Below are positions 24,343-32,456 of a stretch of 52,396 bases of DNA, piece after piece (the stretch's first letter is position 1; the number at the start of each line of letters is the position of its first letter). The translations under genes and the position numbers were made by a program. The notes below the pieces were generated by a model. The model did not search any database, was not told where the DNA came from, and saw nothing but the letters and a program-made list of their open reading frames with translations. The stretch spans positions 1 to 52,396 of the forward strand of contig JAISXP010000140.1 in NCBI GenBank assembly GCA_031270465.1, in the 5' to 3' direction. This DNA is from Tannerella sp. (lineage in GTDB: Bacteria > Bacteroidota > Bacteroidia > Bacteroidales > Tannerellaceae).

Positions 24343-26652
24343 TCAAAATCGGAAGTTGTACGTGATGGACGGAACGATACCGAAAAGGTACATCATTTCG
24401 GCATACGGCAGTCCGGTATCTGCATCCTGAAGATAAGTTATAATCCACGGATTCTTTTTGTTGTAAGCGTTGAAAAGCGATACGTTCCATTCGCTTTTCC
24501 ACCGCTTTCCCGAATTTTTGTCGGGCGAGAAGGTGAAGGAGAGATCCAGCCGGTGATAGTCGGGACGGCGATATTCGTTACGTCCCGAATAGATCGGGAA
24601 ATATTCGCCCTGAATATTGAATCGTCCCGAAGGATACGTCGTCGGATTGCCGGTCGCATATATCCAGATTGCCGACAGGCTGCACTTTCGCGAGAGGTCA
24701 TAATTTACCGCGATATTCAGCGAATGAGTCTTGTCGTAAGGCGCCAGATAGGTCTTGCCGTGATTGATAGCGGGGATTGTACGTTCGGAGCGCGACAGGG
24801 TGTAATTGACGAAGCCGGTCAGCGCTCCCGTGTTTTTTCTGACCATAAATTCCGCGCCGTATGCTCGTCCGACGCCGGTGCGTATCTGCCCGTCCAATTT
24901 GTCGTTCAGGAGAAGTTGCGCATGTTCGGCAAAATCAATTACGTGCTTTAATTTTTTGTAATACATCTCGATAGAAGTTTCGTATTCATCATTTTTCAGA
25001 TTGTGGAAATAACCTAATGCAAACATGTCCACTTCCTGCGGTTTGACGTTGGGGCCGGCCGAAAACCAGATATCCAGAGGCGAGCCAGCAGCCGAATTGT
25101 TTGCCAGCTGGATAAACTGCACATTGTGTGCGTAATTGGCTTTGACGGACGACGATCCGCTCAGTTTCAGCACCATGCCGACGCGCGGTTCAAAGGCGGA
25201 GTACGTATGGTATATTTTCCCTGCTCCGTATACCGTGGAGTCGGTGGACTGGTAGTTTTCGTCGTAATTGAACACGGTCGCCTTGCCGACATTTTGAAAC
25301 AACGACCACCTGACGCCGTATTTGACACTGAAACATGTCGAAAACTTCTGTTCGTTCGATGCGTATATGCTGTGTTCCAGAGCTTTGTTGCCCTGAATTG
25401 CAATATCGTCAAATCCTTTTGCAGTGACCAGTCCCGGGTTGAATGAATGAATCGTACTCGACAAACCGTAGTTCAGATTCCATAAATCGCTGACCGGCTG
25501 GCTGAAATCGAATCGCAGCGACCAGTCCGTGATCGACGATTTCCATGAAGCCTGCGCACCTTCCATCTTCGATTCCAGTCCGTAATCGTAGTTTGAAAGG
25601 TAGACGCCGATGCCGGAGAAGAATTTTTCCGAAAAGATGTGCGACCATGTCAGCGTAGTCGAGGCATTACCGTAGTCGAAGGTGCCGGGGCCTGCGCCGA
25701 AATGGTCTTTTCCGTAATAGCCGCTCATTTCCAGTTTGTCTTTTCTCGAAAGGCGGTGCGTCACCTTGCCGTTCGTGTCGTAAAAATAGACGGACGCCGA
25801 TCGTAAATCCTTGTTAGGAGACATTTTGAGGAATAAATCCGCATAACTGCGCCGTCCGCCAACCATCCACGAAGTATTTTCTCCGATGGGTGATTCGAGC
25901 ATCAGGCGGCTCGATATCAATCCGATGCCACCCGTCGCGCCGAATTTTTCAGGAATCTCTGCCTTAGTCTGTATGTCGAGGAGCGACGACAGCCGCCCGC
26001 CATGTTTTGCCGGAATATCGCCCTTGTAGAGAGACAGTCCGCGAAGCACGTCGTTGTTGAATACCGAAAAAAATCCCAGCAGATGCGAGGCATTGTAAAT
26101 GACGGCATTGTCGAGCAAAATCAGGTTCTGATCGGACGAGCCTCCGCGCACGCTGAAGCCGGAACTGCCTTCCGATACGGTCTGGACGCCCGGAAGCAAC
26201 TGCACTGCCTTAATCACATCGACCTCGCCCAGCAGGGCGGGCATGCGTTTGATTTCGCTTGCCGTCAGCTTCTCCAGACCCATCTGCAGCATGTTTACCC
26301 GCTCGTCGCGCGCCTGCGACGAAATGGTGACTTCATACAACTGTGTATTGCCTTCCATCTTGAAATCTGCCGCCTGTTCGCCTTCGTATACTCTTATCCT
26401 GATGTCTTTCTGATAATATCCAATATAAGATGCAGTTATAGTATACGTGCCTTTCGGTATCCAGAGTGAATACGTCCCGTCGACGGCCGTAAGCGCGTTG
26501 ACATTTGTCCCCTTGACGAATACAGTCGCCTCGATAAGCGGCTCATCCGTCACGCTGTCCGTCACTTTCCCGAATATGCGCACATTTTGAGAAACAATCG
26601 CCTGGCAAACAGACAAAAACATGAATAAAACAATATATTTCCTTTTTTTCAT
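24343..26652 (-). CDS. TonB-dependent outer membrane receptor with CarboxypepD-like N-domain
   Basis: 769 residues from the ATG at 26652. A signal peptide (YIVLFMFLSVCQAIVSQ) precedes an Ig-like carboxypeptidase regulatory domain (about 20-105, DGTYSLWIPKGTYTITASYI). The plug domain carries GVQTVSEGSSGFSVRGGSSD and the rest is a 22-strand barrel ending in an aromatic residue (YNFRF). It imports an unidentified ligand using the TonB-ExbBD energy system. It is co-transcribed with the DUF4249 lipoprotein gene and probably with the WbqC-like gene. A -7 box at 26660-26667 is only a few bases upstream of the chosen ATG, so the leader is very short or translation starts slightly downstream. Confidence 0.9.
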   Translation of the reverse strand: MKKRKYIVLFMFLSVCQAIVSQNVRIFGKVTDSVTDEPLIEATVFVKGTNVNALTAVDGTYSLWIPKGTYTITASYIGYYQKDIRIRVYEGEQAADFKMEGNTQLYEVTISSQARDERVNMLQMGLEKLTASEIKRMPALLGEVDVIKAVQLLPGVQTVSEGSSGFSVRGGSSDQNLILLDNAVIYNASHLLGFFSVFNNDVLRGLSLYKGDIPAKHGGRLSSLLDIQTKAEIPEKFGATGGIGLISSRLMLESPIGENTSWMVGGRRSYADLFLKMSPNKDLRSASVYFYDTNGKVTHRLSRKDKLEMSGYYGKDHFGAGPGTFDYGNASTTLTWSHIFSEKFFSGIGVYLSNYDYGLESKMEGAQASWKSSITDWSLRFDFSQPVSDLWNLNYGLSSTIHSFNPGLVTAKGFDDIAIQGNKALEHSIYASNEQKFSTCFSVKYGVRWSLFQNVGKATVFNYDENYQSTDSTVYGAGKIYHTYSAFEPRVGMVLKLSGSSSVKANYAHNVQFIQLANNSAAGSPLDIWFSAGPNVKPQEVDMFALGYFHNLKNDEYETSIEMYYKKLKHVIDFAEHAQLLLNDKLDGQIRTGVGRAYGAEFMVRKNTGALTGFVNYTLSRSERTIPAINHGKTYLAPYDKTHSLNIAVNYDLSRKCSLSAIWIYATGNPTTYPSGRFNIQGEYFPIYSGRNEYRRPDYHRLDLSFTFSPDKNSGKRWKSEWNVSLFNAYNKKNPWIITYLQDADTGLPYAEMMYLFGIVPSITYNFRF

Positions 26653-26659
26653 TGCGGGG

Positions 26660-26667
26660 CAAAGATA
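26660..26667 (-). promoter_or_regulatory. -7 box before the TonB receptor gene
   Basis: TATCTTTG on the minus strand, 8 bases before the ATG. This spacing implies an almost leaderless transcript. Confidence 0.5.
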
Positions 26668-26843
26668 CAAACAATAAACAAATTGTACTGTCCAAATGTG
26701 CCTGTATTGAAATATTTTTGCAGTTTTGCAATCGAATATATGCATATATGCCTGATAAAGAGTATTCAGCCATAGAGACTTCCTTTCTGTTTCAATTTGT
26801 CATACTTTTGAACAGGTTTTGCAGGCCAGCCCGGCCACGCCTC

Positions 26844-27755
26844 TCAGGGAAGAGCATGAAACAGATTGAATCCCTGCGGTTTGATGACAAATCCGATGCG
26901 CAGCATGTTTTTATATCTGTTGTAATCGAGCAGACATTCGCCGTAACCGTTATAATACTGAATGAAAAGGTATTGATTCACATTTTTGTTTGTCTTGAAA
27001 CTGAGTTCCCACTGCGTATTGAAACTGAACGACCGCGACCGCCATGTCGAAGCAAGCGTGAAAATAAACCGCTTGCCGGGCGAAATATAGTTAAACGAGA
27101 CTTCGGCCAGCCCGTTGTATCTCAATATATCGCGGTTGTTGTCGCTGTCGACGATGGGTACCCACGCCTTGACGTGCGTATCCACATATTTGCTCAGCAT
27201 CAGGCGCCACCCGAACGAAACCTTGTTCCAACTGCGCGAATATTCACCGTCTTTCCCGTTGGACTCGTGTTCGAGCATGAGGTAGGCATTGCCGATATAT
27301 TTGTTTTGGCGGATAATCAAATGCCCCAGGCCGATGCCGGGGTTGAAGTTCATGTCGTACATGGGGAGCGATTCTTCGAGCACGTTCCATATCGTCTTTT
27401 GCGTGAACTGGATGTAGAGATACGTGTCGAACGGCAAGCGGCTGCGCGTAAGGCGCTGGCTTATGCTCAGTTGAAACTTGATGTTCGAATTTGCCGCCGT
27501 CATGCCGTTGATACCCTCGCCGATTTCCGTCCCTCCGATGAAGTAGTTGTCCTTGTAGAGAGAGAAGTAAGGTCCCTTCTCTATTTCGGCACGCACACTG
27601 TCGGCATTGTATTTGGGCGTCAGTTCCTCAATCCTGTCCATCACAATCTCGCGCCTCTCTTTCATCAGCGAATCAGGCACATGCTCTTCCTGCGCCGCCA
27701 AAAATGCCGACTGTGCAAGCATATATATAATAATGTAGAAACGTCCTTTTACCAT
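26844..27755 (-). CDS. Outer membrane phospholipase A (OMPLA/PldA family)
   Basis: 303 residues. A signal peptide (MVKGRFYIIIYMLAQSAFLAAQ) precedes a 12-strand barrel. The catalytic triad is visible with the spacing of E. coli OMPLA: H163 and S165 in LEHESNG, and N177 in SWNKVSFGW. It hydrolyses phospholipids that reach the outer leaflet of the outer membrane, probably as a calcium-dependent dimer. It is longer at the N-terminus than the enterobacterial enzyme, with about 50 extra charged residues before the barrel. It is a single gene with its own likely promoter (27781-27788). Confidence 0.88.
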   Translation of the reverse strand: MVKGRFYIIIYMLAQSAFLAAQEEHVPDSLMKERREIVMDRIEELTPKYNADSVRAEIEKGPYFSLYKDNYFIGGTEIGEGINGMTAANSNIKFQLSISQRLTRSRLPFDTYLYIQFTQKTIWNVLEESLPMYDMNFNPGIGLGHLIIRQNKYIGNAYLMLEHESNGKDGEYSRSWNKVSFGWRLMLSKYVDTHVKAWVPIVDSDNNRDILRYNGLAEVSFNYISPGKRFIFTLASTWRSRSFSFNTQWELSFKTNKNVNQYLFIQYYNGYGECLLDYNRYKNMLRIGFVIKPQGFNLFHALP

Positions 27756-27780
27756 GACAATATATAAAGCAATAATTATG

Positions 27781-27788
27781 CAAAAATA
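27781..27788 (-). promoter_or_regulatory. Possible -7 box of the phospholipase gene
   Basis: TATTTTTG on the minus strand, 25 bases before the ATG; no clear -33. Confidence 0.35.
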
Positions 27789-27863
27789 GAATGATTTTTC
27801 ATACGGTTGACAATCTTCTGCGGATTTGTCTCTTTTTTTCGTTTTATTATCTATATAATTTGT

Positions 27864-27871
27864 TATCTTTG
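27864..27871 (+). promoter_or_regulatory. -7 box of the lipid head-group operon
   Basis: TATCTTTG lies 31 bases before the ATG at 27903, with a T-rich region at the -33 position. It is the only promoter seen for the three overlapping genes that follow. Confidence 0.55.
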
Positions 27872-27902
27872 CCCCGTTTTTTTATGCAAATGAAAATAAA
27901 GA

Positions 27903-28796
27903 ATGAGTAAAGGAACAATAGCCGGCATTCGCAGAGGGAACCGGTTTTCACCCAATCATATCGGAAACGACGCAGCCATATTTTCTTTGACGGTCAGTCA
28001 TCTGCGCGAAAAGGGATATATCGTGAACGAATATGTCGAGACCGATTTATTGACCGGAACGTGTGATGAAAAAGCCATATTCAATATGGTGCGCGACCTC
28101 GGATCGGTGCGCCGACTGAAACAGATGGAAGACGAAGGCCGCCTGATCGTCAATTCCGGCTACGGCATCGAAAACTGTACGCGCGAACGGATGACACGCC
28201 TGCTGATGTCCAACGGCATTTCCCATCCGTCCAGCATCATCGTCGAGACCGGCTGCGACCCTGTCTCCATGCTCGAAGAAGCCGGCTTCGGTAACTGCTG
28301 GATCAAGCGGGGAGATTTTCATGCCATTCATCGTGAAGATGTTACTTATGTAAGGCACCTCGACGAGGCCAGATGCATCCTGAAAGAATATTTCATACGG
28401 GGAATCGAAACGGCAGTCATAAACGAACATCTGGTCGGCGACCTTGTGAAATTCTACGGCGTGGTCGGTACGAGCTTTTTTTACTGGTTCTACCCGACAG
28501 GTATTCCCGGCAAACACAGCAAATTCGGGCTGGAAAAGATTAACGGCCAGGCGAGGGGCATCCCGTTCGACAAGGAAGGGTTGCACAGGCTCTGTACTGC
28601 TGCCGCCGACATTCTGAACATAAAAATATATGGCGGCGACTGTGTCGTGGCCGAAGACAGTACCATACGGCTGATTGATTTCAACGACTGGCCGAGTTTT
28701 GCTCCCTGCCGCGACGAGGCCGCACCGTATATTGCCGAATGTATTAACCGTTTAATTGAAACTGATGAAAAAAGAACGTATGGCGTCGGACATTGA
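27903..28796 (+). CDS. ATP-grasp-like protein, possible inositol-phosphate-type kinase
   Basis: 297 residues, soluble. The C-terminal half has features of an ATP-grasp fold: GNCWIKRGDFHAIHREDV as a nucleotide-binding strand region, INEHLVGDLVKFYGVVG as the central motif, and LIDFNDWPSFAPCRDEAA as the metal-binding end. The NEHLVGDLVKFYGV stretch recalls inositol trisphosphate 5/6-kinases, which are also ATP-grasp enzymes. Its gene overlaps a CDP-alcohol phosphatidyltransferase by 32 bases and is followed by a HAD phosphatase, so making or loading a polar head group is a sensible role. The exact reaction is inference and the fold call is by eye. Confidence 0.55.
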   Translation: MSKGTIAGIRRGNRFSPNHIGNDAAIFSLTVSHLREKGYIVNEYVETDLLTGTCDEKAIFNMVRDLGSVRRLKQMEDEGRLIVNSGYGIENCTRERMTRLLMSNGISHPSSIIVETGCDPVSMLEEAGFGNCWIKRGDFHAIHREDVTYVRHLDEARCILKEYFIRGIETAVINEHLVGDLVKFYGVVGTSFFYWFYPTGIPGKHSKFGLEKINGQARGIPFDKEGLHRLCTAAADILNIKIYGGDCVVAEDSTIRLIDFNDWPSFAPCRDEAAPYIAECINRLIETDEKRTYGVGH

Positions 28797-29685
28797 GGCC
28801 ACGCTGAAGTCGCTTGACACGGAAGAATTTATCGACATCCGTTTTTATCGCCCGATAGGTTACCGGTGGGCTTTGCTTTTCAGGAAGTGGGGCGTACATC
28901 CCAATACCGTCACCCTTGCGGCGATGCTGATTGGCGCGGCGGCGGGCGCGTGTTTTTATTTTAACAGTCTGTGGGTGAACATTGCGGGAATGATTCTGCT
29001 TGTCTGGGCAAACTCGTACGACAGCGCCGACGGGCAACTGGCGCGCATGACGGGACAGACATCGCCGCTCGGACGCATGTTGGACGGTTTTTGCGGCGAG
29101 GTCTGGTTCAGTTGCATCTATGCGGCCATCTGCCTGCGCCTGATGCCGCAGTGGGGACTCTGGATATGGGTTCTGGGCGCCGTGACCGGTTTTTTTCACG
29201 GGAAGCAGGCGGCTATGGCTGACTACTATCGCAACGTGCATCTGTTTTTCCTCAAAGGCAGGTCGGGCAGCGAACTGGCCGACGCACGAACGCTGCTGGA
29301 AAATTTCGAACGGAAGAAATGGGCGGACGGATTCATGTCCAAACTGTCCGACTATCTTTATTACAGCTACACGAAGGGACAGGAAGCATGGGCGAAGCAG
29401 TTTCTTCGGATGCGAGATGTGCTGACGCAAAAATATCCCGACGGCGCTCCGGAATGGTTTCGCAGCGCGTTTCGTTCAAAAAGCTTTCCGCTGATGAAGT
29501 ATACCAACATGCTCTCGTTCAATACGCGCGTCGTCGTGCTGTTCATTTCGCTGTTTGTCAATATACCGTGGATATATTTCGCCTTCGAACTGACCGTGCT
29601 CAACGCCCTGCTGGCATACATGGTAGTCACGCACGAACGGTTCTGCAGGTTGTTCGTCGACCGGCTGGCAAAGGAGGCGGCATGA
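28765..29685 (+). CDS. CDP-alcohol phosphatidyltransferase family protein
   Basis: 306 residues from the ATG at 28765; the ORF track uses an earlier TTG and MASD at 28780 is also possible. An N-terminal cytosolic stretch (about 40 residues) precedes six membrane helices. The CDP-AP motif reads YDSADGQLAR, then eight residues, then GRMLDGFCGEVWF: D1xxD2GxxAR and GxxxD3 are exact, but the D4 position is glycine with a glutamate one residue later. The family joins a CDP-activated lipid (or alcohol) with an alcohol at the inner membrane; in Bacteroides such proteins include the phosphatidylinositol-phosphate synthase. The HAD gene start overlaps its stop by ATGA. Confidence 0.85.
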   Translation: MKKERMASDIEATLKSLDTEEFIDIRFYRPIGYRWALLFRKWGVHPNTVTLAAMLIGAAAGACFYFNSLWVNIAGMILLVWANSYDSADGQLARMTGQTSPLGRMLDGFCGEVWFSCIYAAICLRLMPQWGLWIWVLGAVTGFFHGKQAAMADYYRNVHLFFLKGRSGSELADARTLLENFERKKWADGFMSKLSDYLYYSYTKGQEAWAKQFLRMRDVLTQKYPDGAPEWFRSAFRSKSFPLMKYTNMLSFNTRVVVLFISLFVNIPWIYFAFELTVLNALLAYMVVTHERFCRLFVDRLAKEAA

Positions 29686-30410
29686 TTGACGGCAGGCATA
29701 TCGGCGGCATCCTGTTCGACTACGGGGGAACGATTGACAGCAACGGAATGCACTGGGGCGATGTCATCCGCCTGGCATACGAAGCGGAAAACATCGTCTT
29801 CCCCGACAGGACGGTTTTCAGGGATGCGTACGTACACGGCGAACGGACTTTGGGAAGGAATCCCATCGTACGCCCTCATCATACGTTTGCCGACATGATG
29901 CACCTGAAGATTCGGATTCAGTTCGACCGGCTGAAAGAAAACGGATTCCTGCACGGGAAAGCGGCGGCCGCGGAAACGGCACACAGCATCGCAAACCGCT
30001 GCTACGAATACGCGGCGCGTTCGGTCGAGGCCGCGCGACCGGTCATAGCCGCGCTGACGGAGAAATATCGCATTGCGCTGGTATCCAATTTTTACGGCAA
30101 TCTGAACGCTGTTCTCGACGATTTCAGACTGAGGGATTTTTTTTCTGCGGTGATAGAATCGGCCGTTGTCGGCGTCCGCAAGCCCGACCCGCAGATATTC
30201 CGGCTGGGCGTCGAGGCGTTGCATCTGCCGCCGGACGAAGTGGCCGTCGTCGGCGATTCGTACGACAAGGACATCGTACCCTCGACGATTGTCGGTTGCC
30301 GTACCGTCTGGCTGAAAAAAACGGGCTGGAACGATTGCGATGGCCGCGAAACGGCCGACGCCATCATTTCCGACTTCCCGGAACTGTCGGGAATTTTTCT
30401 GAATGACTGA
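29682..30410 (+). CDS. HAD-superfamily hydrolase
   Basis: 242 residues from the ATG at 29682, which overlaps the previous stop (ATGA). Motif I is FDYGGTID, so the nucleophile aspartate is present but the usual +2 aspartate is glycine. Motif II is LVSNF, followed by motif III lysine in VGVRKPDPQIFRLG and motif IV VVGDSYDKDIV. This is a subfamily I HAD. By position it could dephosphorylate the lipid or soluble head group made by the two preceding genes, for example a phosphatidylinositol-phosphate-like product. The changed motif I weakens a standard phosphatase call. Confidence 0.8.
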   Translation: MIDGRHIGGILFDYGGTIDSNGMHWGDVIRLAYEAENIVFPDRTVFRDAYVHGERTLGRNPIVRPHHTFADMMHLKIRIQFDRLKENGFLHGKAAAAETAHSIANRCYEYAARSVEAARPVIAALTEKYRIALVSNFYGNLNAVLDDFRLRDFFSAVIESAVVGVRKPDPQIFRLGVEALHLPPDEVAVVGDSYDKDIVPSTIVGCRTVWLKKTGWNDCDGRETADAIISDFPELSGIFLND

Positions 30411-30545
30411 ATGACGCCGGATTGCTTCACTTCGTTTACAATGACGTTTTCAGTTATCCTCTCACTTGTCAGTCTTCCGAATTACCTCGTTCCTCGCAAT
30501 GCGTCGAACACGCTCCGTCATTTCGAACGGAGTGAAGCCGCCCAG
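30411..30545. repeat. Remnants of dispersed intergenic repeats
   Basis: gattgcttcacttcgtttac next to aatgacg, and gtcatttcgaacggagtgaag at 30517, resemble short repeats widely scattered between Bacteroidetes genes. They fill the gap between convergent genes; no gene is seen. Confidence 0.4.
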
Positions 30546-30615
30546 TCTTTTTTCCTCAACTTGACGGCATTGGGACAAAACCCCGCCCGAACAGCCCGGC
30601 ACCGCAGCGCGTATC

Positions 30616-31581
30616 TCAGTTTTTTATTTCCCACCCCAGCGCGCTGGCGCCAAGTACGGCGGCATCGCTTTCTTTCAGTTCGGAAAACAGCAGTTTGGTT
30701 TTGCCGGCAAACACCTTCAGCACGTGCTTGTCCAGCGCGCGCCTGATGGATTTCATGAGCAGATCGCCCGCCCTGGCCAGACCGCCAAACAGGATAATGG
30801 CTTCGGGACTTGAGAAAGCAATGAAGTCGGCAAAGGCTTCACCCAGTATTTCGCCCGTTATTTCGAATATTTCGACAGACAGTTTGTCGCCTGCCAGAGC
30901 GGCATCGTACACGTCCTTGGATGTGATGTTTTCAGGTTCGAGCTTTCGCAGCAGACTGTCGTCGGTACGCTGAATAAGCAGTTCCTTTGCCGTGCGGGCG
31001 ACGCCTGTAGCCGAAGTGTACGTCTCGAGGCAGCCATGACGGCCGCAACCGCAAAGGCGTCCGTTCTCGCGACGGACGATGACGTGCCCCAGTTCGCCTG
31101 CAAAGCCGTCGTGTCCGTATACCAGGTTACCGCCGACGACGATGCCGCTGCCAACGCCCGTACCCAGCGTGATCACGATGAAATCTTTCATGCCGCGCGC
31201 CGCGCCGTACGTCATCTCGCCAATGGCCGCCGCATTCGCATCGTTCGTCAGCGCCACGGGGATGCCTCCCGTGCTGTCGCTGATCATCCGAGCCAGCGGA
31301 ATCCTGTTTTTCCACGGCAGGTTGGCCGCAAAATCAATGCAGCCCGTGAAATAATTGCCGTTAGGCGCGCCAACGCCGATTCCCTTGATCTGATCACTGC
31401 CGCCAGCCTGTTCGATTATACTTTTCAGCCCTTTGGCCAGCGCCGATACGTATACGTCGACTTCCTGATACTCGCCGGTCTTTATCGAACTGCTATACAG
31501 AATCGAACCTCGCGCGTCTACTATTCCGAAAACGGTATTCGTACCTCCCAGGTCGATACCTATTACATAAGGTTTTTTCAT
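30616..31581 (-). CDS. ROK-family sugar kinase (glucokinase-like)
   Basis: 321 residues. The ATP phosphate motif is GIDLGGTNTVFGIVD, the second phosphate loop is TLGTGVGSGIVVGG, the sugar-binding/catalytic region contains LTNDANAAAIGE, and the ROK zinc site reads CGCGRHGCLE. All catalytic features are intact and there is no N-terminal DNA-binding domain, so it is an enzyme rather than a NagC-type repressor. It probably phosphorylates glucose or a related hexose in the cytoplasm. It is a single gene with its own -7 box. Confidence 0.92.
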   Translation of the reverse strand: MKKPYVIGIDLGGTNTVFGIVDARGSILYSSSIKTGEYQEVDVYVSALAKGLKSIIEQAGGSDQIKGIGVGAPNGNYFTGCIDFAANLPWKNRIPLARMISDSTGGIPVALTNDANAAAIGEMTYGAARGMKDFIVITLGTGVGSGIVVGGNLVYGHDGFAGELGHVIVRRENGRLCGCGRHGCLETYTSATGVARTAKELLIQRTDDSLLRKLEPENITSKDVYDAALAGDKLSVEIFEITGEILGEAFADFIAFSSPEAIILFGGLARAGDLLMKSIRRALDKHVLKVFAGKTKLLFSELKESDAAVLGASALGWEIKN

Positions 31582-31612
31582 TTATTCTGGTTTTAAAATT
31601 TGTTTTGCGGGG

Positions 31613-31620
31613 CAAATATA
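31613..31620 (-). promoter_or_regulatory. -7 box of the ROK kinase gene
   Basis: TATATTTG on the minus strand, 32 bases before the ATG; -33 unclear. Confidence 0.5.
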
Positions 31621-31693
31621 GACGGTTTATTGAAAAAATGTCGTACTAACAGTTTTTTTAAGAAAAAATAACTTCGTATCTGCACATTTTGTC

Positions 31694-31701
31694 TACTTTT
31701 G
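31694..31701 (+). promoter_or_regulatory. -7 box driving the gene remnants
   Basis: TACTTTTG on the plus strand. It points at the degraded ORFs at 31.75-32.25 kb and is probably the surviving promoter of the lost gene. Confidence 0.4.
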
Positions 31702-31786
31702 CAATTGTCATTTTCATCGAAGAAAACTTAATGAACAAACAGACAAACGCAGTTTTGATGAAAAAACGGACGGAATACGTGACAGA

Positions 31787-31999
31787 ATGTTCGTCCGCAA
31801 TTCTTTCCCCGAAATCAGGTGGGGCTTCTCGAAAACGCCGGTCATCATTCCGGACGACCTGCCCTTCTCGGCTTTCGACACCAACTCGCCCTTCCGTGGC
31901 GAAAACCGCGGCAAGACCGTATGGTTCTGCCTCCGGTGGGAAAATACCCGTGGCGAGAAAGTCCCCTGGTCGGAAATCGTTTCGGCTATCGTGCCGTAA
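31787..31999 (+). pseudogene. C-terminal fragment of a Bacteroidetes hypothetical protein family
   Basis: About 70 codons that read as a real protein end: FDTNSPFRGENRGKTVWFCL, then RWENTRGEKVPWSEIVSAIVP and a stop. I recognise the RGKTV(W/Y)F(C/A)LRWENTRGEKGPWSE motif as the C-terminus of a larger uncharacterised Bacteroidetes family. The usual 150 or more N-terminal residues are missing and the upstream sequence is in other frames. Hence a truncated relic, although translation of a 70-residue peptide from the ATG cannot be excluded. Confidence 0.55.
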
Positions 32000-32039
32000 A
32001 CATGAACGTCTGAACTGTGATTTGAATGATTTTTTGACA

Positions 32040-32248
32040 GACTGTGATTTTTATTCGGAGATACCCGTCGAGGCGGCAGGTATTTCGTACGGCAACGGCG
32101 TGCTGTCGGTCAGCACTCCTCCGGCCGAGTGAGTAGAAGTGTATTCCGCCGGCGGACAACTGCTCTACAGGACGCAGAAGGCGGCGGGTACAGCGACGTG
32201 CTGATCGTCCGCGGCGGCAGCTGCTGGGTGAGGAAGGTCGCGAAGTGA
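32040..32248 (+). pseudogene. Relic of a T9SS-type C-terminal sorting domain
   Basis: AGISYGNGVLSVSTPPAE is followed by an in-frame TGA, then VEVYSAGGQLLYRTQKAAG in the same frame, then a frameshift to SDVLIVRGGSCWVRKVAK and a stop. Together this is the typical end of a Bacteroidetes secreted protein with a sorting or adhesion tail (VYSxxGxLLY ... GVLIVRGxSGWVRK). An internal stop plus a frameshift make it non-functional. Its N-terminal part is absent. Confidence 0.6.
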
Positions 32249-32268
32249 ACATCCCGCAGTTTTCGGTG

Positions 32269-32306
32269 AAAAAGGGGGCAGGCTGTCGAAGGTCTGCCCT
32301 TTTTGC
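32269..32306 (+). terminator. Intrinsic terminator after the relic
   Basis: aaaaaggg(gg)cag pairs with ctgcccttttt around a 10-base loop, leaving a T run at the end. Confidence 0.55.
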
Positions 32307-32417
32307 GTCATACAGCATTTCAAAGATAATAGGGCTGGAACCCCGTCCGGACAGCATCTGTCCGGTGCGAGGCGAATTGTTTTTTGCCCGTCTGCATACA
32401 ATTCAAAATATTTCATG

Positions 32418-32425
32418 TACCTTTG
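32418..32425 (+). promoter_or_regulatory. -7 box of topA
   Basis: TACCTTTG, 31 bases before the ATG at 32457. Confidence 0.5.
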
Positions 32426-32456
32426 CCGCCGTTTTAAAACAGTTTTAGGTAACACT

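Noticed and set aside
31689-32132. 147-aa plus ORF
   Set aside because: It crosses two gene relics in different frames; only its last part resembles a real protein.
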